Shown here: positions 10,407 to 23,369 of the stretch, piece by piece
How the letters are laid out: each line of letters begins with the position of its first letter
Position numbering within the stretch: position 1 is the stretch's first letter
Assembly: GCA_973895155.1 (NCBI GenBank)
Contig: OZ316898.1
Span: 20,584,001 to 20,648,000, forward strand
Reading direction: 5' to 3'
DNA length: 64,000 nt
From: Marsupella aquatica
Lineage: Eukaryota > Marchantiophyta
Made by a program: the position numbers and the translations under genes
The notes under the pieces: model-generated
What the model was told of the DNA's origin: nothing
Seen by the model: only the letters and a program-made list of their open reading frames with translations
Database searches by the model: none

Positions 10407-13400
10407 TCATTTCCTTTTATACTTTCTTTTTCCTTTGTCTGTAGTACTTGGTCCAGGCTCCTGTCTAGTTATACAGGCTTCTGCCAACTCTATGTGAAAC
10501 TTAGCATTGTCATCCATAGACTTATCATGGAAATCAACTTCCATGTAATCACCCAGCACCCTTGTAGACCTGGATTCCTTGTGGAGGATTGTCCTCCATG
10601 CAATCCCCTTATCATTTGGGTAAAAAAACACCTGTTCTATCTGTCGTGGCAATACATAGTCCATTTTCTTGGAAGCACCCAGCTCCTTCTGAAAATTTAC
10701 TTGCCACAATCCAGACGTATCATATCTCATACTTGCTGTGGCTTTGGGAGTCCAAGATGGGTTTGCCCACCTTCCTTTGAAAAGGACCACTTCCTTTATC
10801 AGAGGCCCATAGTTCAACACTAAGATGTCTGTCAACACCCCCACATATTGTACAGATTCATCTACTGTTGCCCCTGACCTAATGACCCGCTTCTCAGTGA
10901 ATGTACAAGCCATCCCAGAATCAAAAGTCTTGAACCCAGACGAGTCACAATCAATCAAGGAACCTAGTGATGGAATGGTCCTCCAATGGTGCCCATAGGC
11001 TCTGCAGGCCCTGTACCGCAGTGCCTTCAGACTAGGTGGTACACTATACGCTGCCAACACCATTCGTTCAAACTCATTCTCAAAATTATGCCTTCTAATT
11101 GTCACTTCAAACCATTCTCTAAAAGGAGGCAACTCATCCAAATCAGAGGGATAAGGCACAGGATTCCTCCGATTTCCTGGATTCTTCATCCATTCTTTCC
11201 GGAAATCTGCTCTGTGCTTGGTAACTGCCTCCTTTTGATCATCATAAACCCTGCATGGCAAGAATGACAGTCAGCTCCTAGGCCCACACAATTTCTGCTC
11301 AAAACTCAATTCTGTTTAATAATAAACAACAGAGAACTTAACAATATAAACCATGCTCATACCTATACCATGGTTCCACCAGCTCTTCATTCTCTAGTAT
11401 GTAATGATGCATAGCTATCATATCATTCCACTCCAAGGTGATCTATTTTCCAGCTCCTTCCAAGACAATGCCTGCAACACCAGGATTCTCCTCCAAGTCC
11501 CATGTTCTCATTCCTGTCCCCTTAACATCGATCATGTATTCAGAAAGGAATCCTAAAGATTCATCTAGAAGGTAGCCTTCAGCCATAGAAGCCTCTGGAC
11601 GTGCCTTGTTTCGAACATAACCCTTCAAGGTCTTTAGATATCTTTCTATTGGGTACATCCATCTAATGTTCACTGGACCACAGATGTCTAGTTCCTGAAC
11701 CAGATGAATCAACAGATGGGTCATGACATCAAAGAAGCTTGGTGGGAAATGAATTTCCATAAGGCAGAGTGTGAATGCAACATCCATCATCACAGAGTCG
11801 TACTGTGAGGGATCCCAAACCTTGGCACAGATGGTACGCCACACATTGCTCACTCTGGCTATGGCCAACCGAACACCTTCATCAAGTAATCCCATTGTTG
11901 CCAATGGAAGGATTTGTTGCATGAGGTGATGGAAATCGTGAGATTTCAGCCCTGATAACTTCTTCTTAACTGTGACACATTTAGCCAAAGAACTGCTGAA
12001 ACCAGTGGGCCCTTTAAAGGTCAACAATACCTCTAAGAACTTAGTCTTCTCTGTCTTACTGAGGCAGTATGGGGCTGGCGGCATGATCTTTGAATCTTTT
12101 TTTGGATCTGGATTTGGAACCAGCCACAGGTGTTCCCGCACGTCCATGACTTTCATGTCTTCTCGAACAGAAGGAGTATCCTTTGTCCCCAAAATAGTGT
12201 GCACGATGTTGTGTGCAAGATTCTTCTCACAGTGCATGGGATCCAAACAATGGTTGATGAGAAGTTTCTGCATTGGACGCACAGTTCAGTACAAACTAAG
12301 TTAGAATAAGAAATGTTACTCCTTGCTACTTAACATTAATACACACTGAGGGATTCAGTATGGGAAACCAGATACTTACACTCCAGTACGGCAGCTTGTA
12401 TAATCCAGTAACCCTCTTCACTCCATTCTTCTTTACTGGAGAGTTTTCATCATCCAGCGCATTCCCTGGTTTCTTCTCCACATATTTAGCGGCCTTTTCT
12501 CCCCAACGTTTCCTATCAGAGCTGGACACTCTACACGGTGCATCTCGTGCCTCTACCTCACCATTAAAGTATTTTGCCACTTCCTCTTTGCAAAAATAGT
12601 GCCTCTATGGTAACCAGCGACGATGGCCAGCAAACAGTAACTTGCCCAACTGTTTTGAACCATGTGCCACACAATTTGGCCCACAAACCACACATCCTTT
12701 GTACCCTGCATGTTGTTGGCCAGAGACTAATCCATATGCAGGATAATCATTGATTGTCCACAATACTGAAGCCCTTAGCTTGAACTCTTGCTGCAATCCT
12801 AGCCTTGGTAGAACATCAAAACAATCTACTCCTTCTGACCATAATGTCTCAAGATCATCCACAAGTGGAGCCATGTATACATCAAATTGTTCCTCGCTTA
12901 CAGACACAGGACCTGGAATTAGAAGAGCCAGCATGACAAAGAACTTCTTTGTGGAAAGCCAAGGAGGGATATTATAATTCAACAGCAGGATTGGCCATGT
13001 AGACCAGGCAGTAGAATTATTCCCAAATGGATTTACCCCATCAAGTGCCAATCCCATTCGCACATTCCTTGGCTCAACAGCAAAAGCAGGGTCGATCTCT
13101 GTGTCCACATGTTTCCATGCCTTTGAATCTGCTGGATGTCGGACCATGTTGTCCTTGCTCTTGTTCTCATGATGCCAAGTCATTAGCTTAGATGTACCCT
13201 TAGTGGCATACAATCTCTTCAATCGAGGGATTATAGGGAAATATCTCAAGACCTTCACAGGTTGTAAAGAATTCCCCACTAACTTCATCTTTGGCTGATT
13301 ACACTTGGAACAATTGTCCAACTCTGCAGTCTCAATTCTAAATAACATACATCCATTCTCACAGACTGGGATTCTCTCATAGTCTAAACCCAATTTTCTC

Positions 13401-14195
13401 AGTAATTGTTTTGCAGCATATAGGTTTTTAGGGAGAGTGTGCTCTGTTGGCATTCCATGCTCAGTCAACAAAGACAGCATGGCATTCACTCCCGTGTTCA
13501 AGAACCTATTGTTGTGACAGATGTTTAAAAACAACAACATGAAGGAAACTATGTCTGTCTTACTGCCTGGAAATAAGGGTTTCATGGCTTCTTCTAAAGA
13601 CCCTTGCAGAGGGACAGGATTTATAGGATGCCCTGCTGTAGCTGTGTCCTCAGCCCTGGTCTCAGCAAAGGGTGGATCTGCCTCATTCTCATCATTTTGA
13701 AACATTGAATCTATATCAAAAGGAGGATCATTATCCACATATTCGTCAGACTCTTCAGAAGCTCTTGCCAATGTCTCCTGAAGTAAAACTCTGACCTGCT
13801 CTTCAACATCTATTGATGGCTGGCCTGAGTGGAATGCCTCTCGAGACATTCCTGCCCTCAGTGCCTCTGTACCAGAGTTACGGATGTAATTGGATCTCTA
13901 CTCCTCATCAGAAGAGTCTTTACCCTCTCCTACCCACACTCGACAGGCAGGGTAGCGGCCATATTTAAGAATGTTGTCGACTGGTCTTTCGAGTAGTCTT
14001 AACAATCCCTTTGCATTCCATGCAAGAGCAATACATTCTATGATCAGCACTACCAGAGCAAGCTGTCTGTTCCCGAGCCCATAAGTTATCATCACGACGT
14101 TGTATTCGACATGGATGGGAAAGAGGTAAACTTCTCAGGTTGTCTGCCTCTATTGTATGTGCAGTGTTATGTGACCCAGCCTGGCTAGAAGCCAT
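10407..14195 (-). pseudogene. TNP2-like CACTA transposase with DUF4218 and DUF4216 domains (broken)
   Basis: Minus-strand blocks run in the order of plant CACTA transposases. An N-terminal Cys motif (C-S-C-x2-C, about 14040) is followed by the Transposase_21 core (13849-12605) with V-L-R-Y-F-P-I-I-P-R-L, W-H, H-P-A-D-S-K-A-W and D-G-V-N-P-F-G. Next comes L-Y-K-L-P-Y-W-S, joined through a 112-bp GT-AG intron (12379-12268) to K-L-L-I-N-H-C-L-D-P-M-H. DUF4218 follows (Y-P-I-E-R-Y-L-K-T-L-K-G-Y, about 11640), then a second intron, then DUF4216 (V-G-V-L-T-D-I-L-V-L-N-Y-G, about 10830) to a stop at 10407. Three in-frame TAG codons (13898, 12605, 11443) and a frameshift near 13980 break it. The enzyme would recognise the CACTA termini and catalyse cut-and-paste transposition. 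Confidence 0.85.
12268..12379 (-). other. Intron in the TNP2-like gene
   Basis: The donor GTAAGT follows ...TACTGGAGT, and the acceptor ...CCAATGCAG precedes AAACTTCTC. Splicing restores the conserved Y-W-S-K-L-L-I-N-H of the family without a frame change. Confidence 0.85.
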
Positions 14196-15239
14196 GATTG
14201 TAGCACTACCTAATCAAAAACACAGTTGCACATCTTTCTTCTATGAGATCTTGCAGAGCTCTAGACAACTCCAAAACCCTTCCATACCATCTTCTAGAGC
14301 GTCATGTGAAGCAAACATGTGCACAAGTGAAGAATAGACATACATTTGAGGTACAGTACTCCAACTGAGGTAAAGGCAGCTCCCACTTTAGCCTTCATTG
14401 CCAATAGAATAGTACATGCATGCCAACAACAGGTAAACAGATGACATATTAGCAACTTGATCAGAAATTATTTACTTGGGTACGTTACCTAATCTCATTT
14501 CATATTGTAAGTGGCAATGGGTATTTGAAGGAGACTTGAATTGTACAAATCAAAATGTCATCAGTTTACAAGACCAAAGAAAGGCCTACCTGAACCAGAT
14601 TTAGGCCAAGGGTGTTCACAGTAGTCAGCAATCTCAGACCCTTCAAAACAGTGAGTACAATAAGAAACATTAATCATAATGTCCATCAATCCCCTCCTTC
14701 ATTCTTTGACTTTTGAATACATTTGTTGAAAGTCCTCTTCAAATATATAGGCAATTTTTATTTGGGCAGGTACTAGAATAGATTCCACATCACAACATTT
14801 CATCATCCCCACACAAACCAGGATACATATGGACAAGGGCCTGAAAGGGTTTCATGTAATCTACATAATTAAACATATAGTGTTTCTGTGCAGTAGTAAG
14901 AATGAAATACAGTCACTCAGTCTTCAAAATTATCAAAAAGGAGAAAGTTCTAAGACCCGGGTTGAAGGAGTTGTTAAGGGTGTTGACCCGGGTTTAGAAA
15001 GGCAGTACTACAAAACTTGAGAGACATTACGTGAAGTTTGCCTTGTTATGCCCAAATCCCTCAGTCAAAGGGACAACAAGAATTTTAAGACCTTGGGTGG
15101 ATTTTAGGTCTTGCCTCTTAAGGTCAATGTGCTGTTTTTTAGTTCTTTTGTTATGTATCTCCATTCAGGCTCTTCATATGTTTGCCATTGACAAAACAGT
15201 CATCATACAATCAGAATTGATACTGGTCTTTCTCCACTA
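14196..15239. other. Non-coding interior of CACTA element 1
   Basis: AT-rich sequence with only short frames. Nothing recognisable is seen; it probably contains the 5' flank of the transposase gene. Confidence 0.4.
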
Positions 15240-15665
15240 AGTGCTGCTCTACTCTAGGGCAAACAGTCTCAACCCCTGGTCCCAAGATTGGCTCATCATG
15301 GTGGAACATTATACAGGCACACCTCCTTTGCAGTCTAATGTGTCCATCCCGCCTATATATATCCCCAGGGCGCACTCGACATTTTGGGCAAAAATCCTCA
15401 CAACTATGGATATAGGCAGAGTAGCAGATCTACTATGGTTGTACCACTCCATTATCGACTGCCACAATACAAAAACCTATGGGCAAGGGTGGAGCATCCA
15501 GAGTAATGGGCCGACTATACGTGTCTCTGTGTACAGGCAAAAACTCCCATTGCACAGCAGAACTGGCAGGGACCAACCTCATTCCACTCAGCTTCAGGCG
15601 TAGCCTCTCCTCGGGGGTTTCACTTCCACAAAAATGGCATATCACGTGCGACGAAGGATAGGGTC
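15240..15665 (-). pseudogene. Unidentified cysteine-containing exon inside CACTA element 1
   Basis: Read on minus, the segment starts near S-S-H-V-I-C-H-F-C-G-S-E-T-P (15645), continues through a W-E-F-L-P-V-H-R-D-T-Y stretch to about 15433 and, after two TAG codons, through C-P-K-C-R-V-R-P-G-D and C-A-C-I-M-F-H-H to about 15240. Paired CxxC motifs and the conserved look of the tryptophan/histidine block suggest a real metal-binding domain of a transposon-borne or captured gene. I do not recognise the family. It lies between the transposase and the EDM2-like exon on the same strand. Confidence 0.45.
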
Positions 15666-16187
15666 ATTTTATTGGTTCTAAGGGAAGACTTAAGAATTTT
15701 TGTAGAAGAACAATAGGGTTTTTTAAATTCAATTTTGAGACTTATAAGAACATTAGGGTCTTTTTAATCCAATTTTTAGAATATTCCAAGAATATTCCAA
15801 CTTTATAGGGGTTAAAAAATAATAAAAAATTCTTACATTTTAGGGGGTCCGAGGCCTAAAAACGTCGCAGGCGATGGGGAGGTCCCCATATAGTGAGACC
15901 CCCGAGAGCCTCTCAGCTTTGCCTTCAAGGTCAGCTCCCAATCTGCTGCGCATCCTTGGCATTACTGTAACAAATACAAGAAGCAATAATTTATCCAACC
16001 CAAACACTCAATGAAATTCATGCAACAATTTAAGATTCAACTATTTCATACAATCAGATAGTTTAGTCCATTTGAGTTTAGTCCATTAGACAGTGTAGTC
16101 CACTTCATACTATAATCAAACAATTTAGTCCACTTCATGAATACTTAATACTATGTCGTGTTGTCTACACAACTGAAGGCTTATGAT
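15666..16187. other. AT-rich interval, no gene seen
   Basis: Contains short direct repeats (TTTAGTCCA words near 16070-16130, GAATATTCCA near 15780) and no supported coding sequence. Confidence 0.4.
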
Positions 16188-16890
16188 CTATTTGAAATCA
16201 TGAGGTGGCACATCAGAACCCTCTGGAATGACATGGCGATTGCAGTACTACACCACACGCCATGGACCAATATCCCAAGTTTCTCTACCCTTAACCCCTC
16301 TCTTCAGGTGTTTGTCTGCCTCTGGTCCTTCATCTTTGCACCACGCACGAGGGCACCTACGACACTGGATAAATTCCCAGATGCCATCCCGATACTCCTT
16401 GCACACATCACAATAATGCCTTGGGCATATCAGAGCAGCGGGATGTGCATCTGAGTTCTCTGCATAAGTTATCAGAGGCAACTCGTTCGCCCTCAATATA
16501 GTCCGCAGACAACCCACATGGTAAAAGGAATAGCAATCGTCCTGTGCACACTGAATCACAAGGGGCTCATCTGTAGTGGGTTTCACGGTTCGGCCAAGTG
16601 ACCCACAAGCAAAGCAACAAGCTCGGTTCTGCTGACAGAGGTCACAGAGCCACTCCTTGTCCCAATCATGCCCTCTAGAAATGGCAATGCGTGTGCACTC
16701 AGGCCCATGGCCATCAGGCTCCTCAACATCCTGCCCATCAACTAAGTAATGAAAATGTCGACTGCAAGGCCCATCGCAGAACAAAACAGTACCTCCCTCA
16801 TCACATTCAAAACAACAGGGGGGATCCATGCGAAGGTGCTCCTTATGGGCAAACTTGGGATCCAACCAGGCAGCAGCAGCCCGTGCCATG
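16188..16890 (-). pseudogene. EDM2-like PHD zinc-finger cassette carried within CACTA element 1
   Basis: The exon starts after a clear acceptor (TTTTATTTTCTTCAG, 16905-16891). It encodes successive zinc-binding blocks: C-F-E-C-D-E-G-G ending W-L-C-D-L-C, then C-F-A-C...C-A-Q-D-D-C-Y-S-F-Y-H-V-G-C and C-P-R-H, then C-D-V-C...C-R-R-C-P-R-A-W-C. This order and spacing match the PHD / extended-PHD array of plant EDM2 and NSD-type proteins. After an in-frame TAG at 16248 the frame continues with Y-C-N-R-H-V-I-P-E, matching the family's Y-C-x-x-H-x-I end, so the TAG looks like a mutation. EDM2 is a plant chromatin regulator linked to transposon silencing and H3K9 methylation. No other EDM2 domains are visible, so this is a captured fragment or a transposon gene using the module. 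Confidence 0.65.
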
Positions 16891-19800
16891 CTGAAGAAAA
16901 TAAAATCTGCACAATTGCCTTCAACATCACTCCAAAGTCCATTCAAAAACCAAGAGACAAACACAAAGAAGGTAAGTGAAGTGTACTTACTCACACAGCA
17001 GTTGAGCCAGCCCCAGTCGCACCTCCAACCAGCACAGACCTGTGGTTACCACACTCATCAGTCTCCCCAATATTTATTCCCCAATTGCCCCAATATTTAT
17101 TCTCAGTCTAGCCAAACCAGCCTGCAGGCCTACACCAGCTATTAAGTTTTCTCTAACGTCCCAGCTGACAAAACAGCTCAGCCTCTGTTGCACTTAAACT
17201 AGAACAGAACATACATCTGAAAACATTCTGATCATCACCTCCAAACCTTCCGCTTTAACAAACAAATCACAGCCGTCCGTATGTAGCTCTCAATCAATAA
17301 ACATACAAACCCTGAGAGACACACCCTATCAAATTACTTTAGGAGAAGTAAATATACTCTACAACTGAATTCTAGGTTTGACATGATTGTATGAATTTTA
17401 ATGGGTATCCTGTTCAGGAGATCATTAGTTGAAGTGTTCTAAGCAGCTCCAATTCTCAAATACGCACCTAAGGCCTTAGTAGAATTAATAATTACAGGCT
17501 TGTTGCAAAAACTATAAGGCCAGACAGGAATACCTTAAGGGTGAAAGGTTTGCGGACAATCTGTAGAGAGCAGATTGCCTACAATCAAATTGAGACGCCC
17601 ATAAACCCTGCACAACCACCACACAACAATTGCACATTGCTGACAGGAAATCACATGAAAGAATGCAGTATAACCAGAAGGGAAGAAGTATAATGCTTCT
17701 AAAATTAACGGACTTTGAAGAGCATAGCAGACCTCAGACATGATTTGCCGTTTGGTTCAGACAAAAATTAATGAGACAAGAGAGACAACAAGGTACCCGA
17801 ACCTTGCAGCAGGAAGGGGAAAAAGGGACGCAATGGAGGAAAGAGGAGAAGATGGGCTTTCAGAAGAGAAAACACGACCGAGCAGGGTGAGACAAGCAAG
17901 ACTTCGTCAAAGGACAGAACGCTGGAGTATGAAATCCATGATTACTCTGTTTTTAGATATATTATATTTTCAGAAGAATAAGGAAGCAAGGCCCAGTGGA
18001 TCCACACTGTCTTAAAGGTACTAGCGGGCAATATACAAACATCCAATCCCAAGCCAACAGATATAACATTTCTTGGCCAGCATAGACAGGAAGCTCGAGA
18101 GGAGCACAAAGCAAGCCGCACAGGGTGAGAGAGAGGCATGAACACAAAAACCTATACAGACCAGAACGAAAGCTCCCTTCAAGCTGGGACTCTACTCTTG
18201 GTTGATCGATGTTGCTGATACTAGCTAGTGCACTTTACTGAACTGAAAAAAACATTGACAGCATCGGGCAGTGTAAGTGAAAATGAAAGCATTAAGAAGC
18301 AACAGTAGTCTCAGGGATTGAGGTGGGGTTTTAGGTAGCTTTGGCGCAGAAAAAAGTAAGGAGGGAATGCTAGGCATTTCCTAAGACCAGTAGCCCAATC
18401 AAGGTGATCAGAGCAATAAGTAAAATACAAACGGGGATGCAAAGCAAATGGCAAAGGCATGACAAGAGAAAAGGGAATGGCCAAGGCATGACCACACGCA
18501 GCTCAAAGCCAAAGCAGAAATTCCAGAGCAAAGTCAAGAAGGACCAAAAATGATGTAGCGGTACACACCAGATCACCCCAGATCACCCCAGATGCCTTCT
18601 ACTTTTCCAGTTCCGCTGATGCAGACCCTAATGTCGAGCCCTCGCGCCTGCACACTTGATACCCCTGATCAATTTCATATATACCATCACAAACGAGTAC
18701 AGTATGCAATGTTCAAGAAGATGTTGCATCTACAACCCAGGTCGAGACCATTTTCAAGGAGCGCAGACGATAGCGCATGTTGATTCGACAGATAAGGGAG
18801 CAACATTGAAAGAAAAGCAAGCTGCATATTGAAGACTTAACATTGAAAGCTACCGTGGGAATACTCACAAATCAGCTGCCAGCGGCCTCCAGTGCAATGC
18901 CTCCCACCACCTCCACGTTCTCCTTCAAAGCCACGCTAAGGTCGACGCTACACACTACACTCACAGGAGAGAGATCAATCAAGGCAAAAATGCAAATCCG
19001 CAACCTTAGAGTACACTGTATGGAGAAAAAGAGCAATAGGGGAAGAAAAGCAAGGGAAGCAGACACAAAAGCATTAAGCAAAAGACAAACGGGGATGCCA
19101 AGCAGAAAGCATGATAGGAGAGAAGCGAATGGTTGAGGCATGACAAGACGCAGCTCAAAGCCAAAACAAAGAAGGCATACATACCTTCAACCGGAAACTC
19201 TCTTTAAGCTCAAACACACAGAAGCTGCAGCAACTCACAGCTTCCCCTAGCGCTCGATCACACCAACTCACAGCAATCTGTAGTTGCTCGCAGCAGTTTG
19301 CAGCAAGTCCCTAAACTCCCAGCAGCTTGCAGCTCCCACCAACACCTCTCAGCGGCTCCCAGCGAGTCCAACAGCGCACCAGGAAATCTCCTGAGGAATG
19401 CAGGTCCGAGCTCGAGCTCGATCGTCAACAACTTACAGTGAAGCAAGGAACTTCCTTCACAGTCCTAAGGTGCAACTCGCAACTCTATTCTTGCTGCTTC
19501 GATCACAAAAGGTCCTTTCAGGTGAGCGCCCCTCCTTCCTGGTCGCCGTTGCACTGATTGCTGGTAGCTAGAGTTCCCTTCCACAATGACGGGAGTGTGC
19601 GTGTGCTTGAGGTGATCAGCGATGGTGGGTGGTACATAAGGGCAGCAGTAGGGAGTTCCCCCAAGAGTTACGAGCCTTTCAGAAATCACGATGGCGGCAG
19701 CAAGTAGGAACGTAGGAGCTCGGTCCTAGGGCAGCTTCCCACTGCCCACAATAACAAAGTGCGACCCTCCTCCTCCACCCTAAACCGTAGTCCCAAGTTG

Positions 19801-20660
19801 CAGCTGAACTCCACAGCATCCGATTAGAAGGCCAGACTAAACTCCCGAGTTGATGAGTGAGTAAGTGCACTCTGCGTCGCGACGATAAACCCTTCGACAA
19901 ACTGCGCAAAGGAGCAGGAAAACCTCAACATTCGATAAGCTCTTCGCAAAGTTCTTTGTGAAACAGGGAATCCAATGAGCCGGGTGCTTCCAGCAGTTCC
20001 CGCCAGTGACAAAGGCAAGGGCCGGGGATTGAGGGGATGACATGTGGACGATGGAGATTGCATCCAACTGCGACTATGAACGGGAAACTTCAACGGTCCA
20101 AGTGAAGGGGTTACTAGGGCCTTATTCCCCCCATAAAGGACTTAATTAAGTTTGTGATGTCATTAGGGAGTGGAAAAGGACTTTGCACCACCCATAACTA
20201 TTTTTCTCCCCCAAAAGTGCAAAAATTACTAACACACCCTCTAGAGAAAAACAATTCCAAGAAGCCCCTTTGGGCAATCCATCAGCCATAAAGCATCTCA
20301 AATAATTGAAATGTGTGGGTAAGTTAACAGGAGGAGTTAATTGGCAGCCTAAATGATATTTGGCGGTACCTTAACGGAGTTCTGGGCGTAATTTAGCAAA
20401 AGACATAATCTGCAATTTGGGCCCCTTTTTTCTTAACTGAAATGATGGAAACTTGGTACGGAGCAGTACAATAAATCATCTAAATGAGAACTTACTCCAG
20501 AATATCTAACATAGATATAGTCAAGTGTGTTTGGTATACTAAGGGACCAAAAGCTATCGTGACTCTTTTGCCCTCATGACATATATGCAATGGTATGACC
20601 CCCATAAAGTGAAGTCTGCCCATATAATGACTCCAACATGGAAACAAAGTAACATAGACT
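16891..20660. other. Long non-coding interior of CACTA element 1
   Basis: No conserved protein is recognisable on either strand. A minus-strand upstream exon joined to the EDM2-like exon may exist, but I could not support one. Near 18370-18570 and 19030-19170 there are similar A/G-rich blocks sharing CGCAGCTCAAAGCCAAA and ACGGGGATGC words, an internal duplication. Confidence 0.4.
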
Positions 20661-20664
20661 AGAT

Positions 20665-22700
20665 TAGGGTCCAGGGTTGAAGTGTACCCTATCCCGCACC
20701 ATGTGGAGTGGGTAGCATCCCTAATGGCGGGCTACAATCATAAATATTGCCAATCACCCCCAGGAGGCCCCAAAGAGTCATATTGTCCATGGCATGCATG
20801 ACTGCAATAGTGACATCATGAATGACTTATTTTTGTGTCATTTGAATGAATGACATCTCCCGGCACTCCCTAAATGACAAAAACCTTTAGTCACGCATAG
20901 TAATGACTCAAGATCCCTTACAAATGACCAAATGGGAGTGGTTTGCACTCCTTTGGACAAATGACTCCAAAGTCATACAACTTGGGAGTGTTTTGCCCAA
21001 AGTTGGGTGATACCCTTCCATGATGCAAAATGTGTGCTTTAAAAAGTGTTGTGGAGGCCAAGTGGCATAACTAGTGGCTCAGGGTGTACAAGTACCCCAT
21101 CCCGCACCATGTGGAGTGGGTAGCATCCCTAATGGCCGGCTAAGATCACGTATATTGCGAATAAGCCCCCAAAGGCCCCAAGGAGTCATATTGTCCATGG
21201 CATGCTTGACTGCCACATTGACATCATCAATGACTCATATTTGTGTCATTTGCTTAAATGACACCCCTCGGCACTCCACAAATGACAAAAACCTTCAATC
21301 ACATGCACAAATGACTCAAGATCCCTTACAAATGACCAAATGGGAGTGGTTTGCACTCCTTTGGACAAATGACTCCAAAGTCATACAACTTGGGAGTGTT
21401 TTGCCCAAAGTTGGGTGATGCCCTTCCATGATGCAAAATGTGTGCTTTAAAAAGTGTTGTGGAGGCCAAGTGGCATAACTAGTGGCTTAGGGTGTACAAG
21501 TACCCCATCCCGCACCATGTGGAGTGGGTAGCATCCCTAATGGCCGACTACGATCACGTATATTGTGAATAAGCCCCCAAAGGCCCCCAGGAGTCATATT
21601 GTCCATGGCATGCTTGACTGCCGCATTGACATCATCAATGACTCATATTTGTGTCATTTGCTTAAATGACACCCCTCAGCACTCCACAAATGACAAAAAC
21701 CTTTAGTCAAGTGCACAAATGACTCTATATCCCTTGCAAATGACAAAATGCGAGTGGTTTGCACCCCTTTGGGCAAATGACTCCAAAGTCATACAACTTG
21801 GGAGTGTTTTGCCCAAAGTTGGGCCATGCCCTTCCAAGGTGAAAAAGTTGGGTCATAAAAACTAATGCGAGGCCAAATTGAGATAACTAGTGGCCCAGAG
21901 TTTAGGTGTACCCTACCCCGCACCATGTGGAGTGGGTAGCATCCCTAATGCTGGGCTACAATCATGGATATAGCCAATTGACCCCCGGAGGCCCCAAAGA
22001 GTCATATTGTCCATGGCATGCATGACTGCAACAGTGACATCATGAATGACCCATTTTTGTGTCATTTACATGAATGATGTCTCCCAGCACTTCCTAAATG
22101 ACACAAACCCTTAGTCACGTGCACAAATGACTCTAGATCCCTTGCCAATGACTCACAATAGTGGTTTGCACCCCTTTGGGCAAATGACTCCAAAGTCATA
22201 CAACTTGGGAGTGTTTTGCCCAAAGTTGGGTGATGCCCTTCCATGATGCAAAAGGTGTGTTTTAAAAAGTGTTGTGGAGGCCAAATGGCATAACCAGTGG
22301 CCCAGGTTTGTCAAGTACCCTATCCCGCACCATGTGAAGTGGGTATCATCCTTAATGGCCGGCCCCTATCACCAATGGGGTCAATCAGCCACCAAAGGGT
22401 CTTAAGAGTCATATTCTGCATGGCATACATGACCACAACATTGACATCCCAAATGACATTTGCATAAATGACATCTAGCGGCACTTGTCAAATGACTAGA
22501 AAGTTGAGTGAGAGCAAAAATGATTGGGAATCCTTTGCAAATAACATGAATAATATATTGGAAAAAATGACATGAGCAAATATAGGCATGTAGTATCTAA
22601 ATTCTAAACCTTAAACCCTAGACCTATGCCCGAGAGTGTTATTTGGCAACCTTGCATGCCCCCATATATACTCCAACATGTGAAATGTGAATACAGCTTA
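20665..22700. repeat. 408-bp tandem array, five units, right arm of CACTA element 1
   Basis: The landmark CCCGCACC recurs at 20693, 21101, 21509, 21917 and 22324, giving periods of 408, 408, 408 and 407 bp. Units share TGTGGAGTGGGTAGCATCCC, ATTGTCCATGGCATGC and CAAATGACTCCAAAGTCATA blocks. Units 2 and 3 are most alike and the fifth decays after about 200 bp. Each unit carries several AATGAC/GTCAT words. A short plus-strand frame in unit 2 is not conserved as protein and is not called. Confidence 0.93.
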
Positions 22701-23369
22701 AGGAATGTAAACACTTCAGGAGTCCTTGGCATATATAGGAAAGATGTAATAAATGGGTGCAAGTATATATAAATATACATACTTATTAGAGATTATCAAG
22801 CCTTTAAGTTGTACATCAATTTAATGATGAGACTCACAACAAAAGAAGGCTTGTTAGGTCTCTAAATGTATTTCAAATCTAATATGTGAGTGCCACTAGT
22901 CTTTATATATACTACCATACGTTTTGGATGACTAATCATACCCTAAACCCTAAAACATATACTAAACCATAAACCTCAAAATAGTCATATGTTGTTTATC
23001 ATGTCATTTATCACTTTTGGTTTAAATGACTACTAACATTTTTAAACACTGATATTTGCATATTTGATTTATTAGTCATTAGTCACCGTCGTCTGAAATG
23101 ACTTCCCATATGTGAAACACTGATATGACAGAGTTTTTGTTAATTGTGTCATTCACAAAGACTGTCCAAAATGACTACAACTCATGATTGCTGTCATTAT
23201 AGCAGTCAAAGTCATTTGGCTCATTGGTTTAAATGACACTATTACAAGTATTAGTCATTTTTTGCACCCCGTCATTTTGGACAGTCATTTCAATGTCATT
23301 TATGTCATGTCATTTACATATTTTGTCATTTGAGCACATAAGTCATATGTGTCATAGTCATAAAAGGCC
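22701..23369. promoter_or_regulatory. Right subterminal repeat region of CACTA element 1
   Basis: An AT-rich region becomes dense in GTCATT / AATGAC words from about 22980 to 23350, in both orientations, mirroring the left subterminal region. As the upstream side of the minus-strand genes it may also hold their promoter. The role is inferred from En/Spm biology. Confidence 0.6.

Noticed and set aside
21074-21418. 114-codon plus frame in the 408-bp array
   Set aside because: Not preserved as protein in the neighbouring units, which are nearly identical DNA; spurious.
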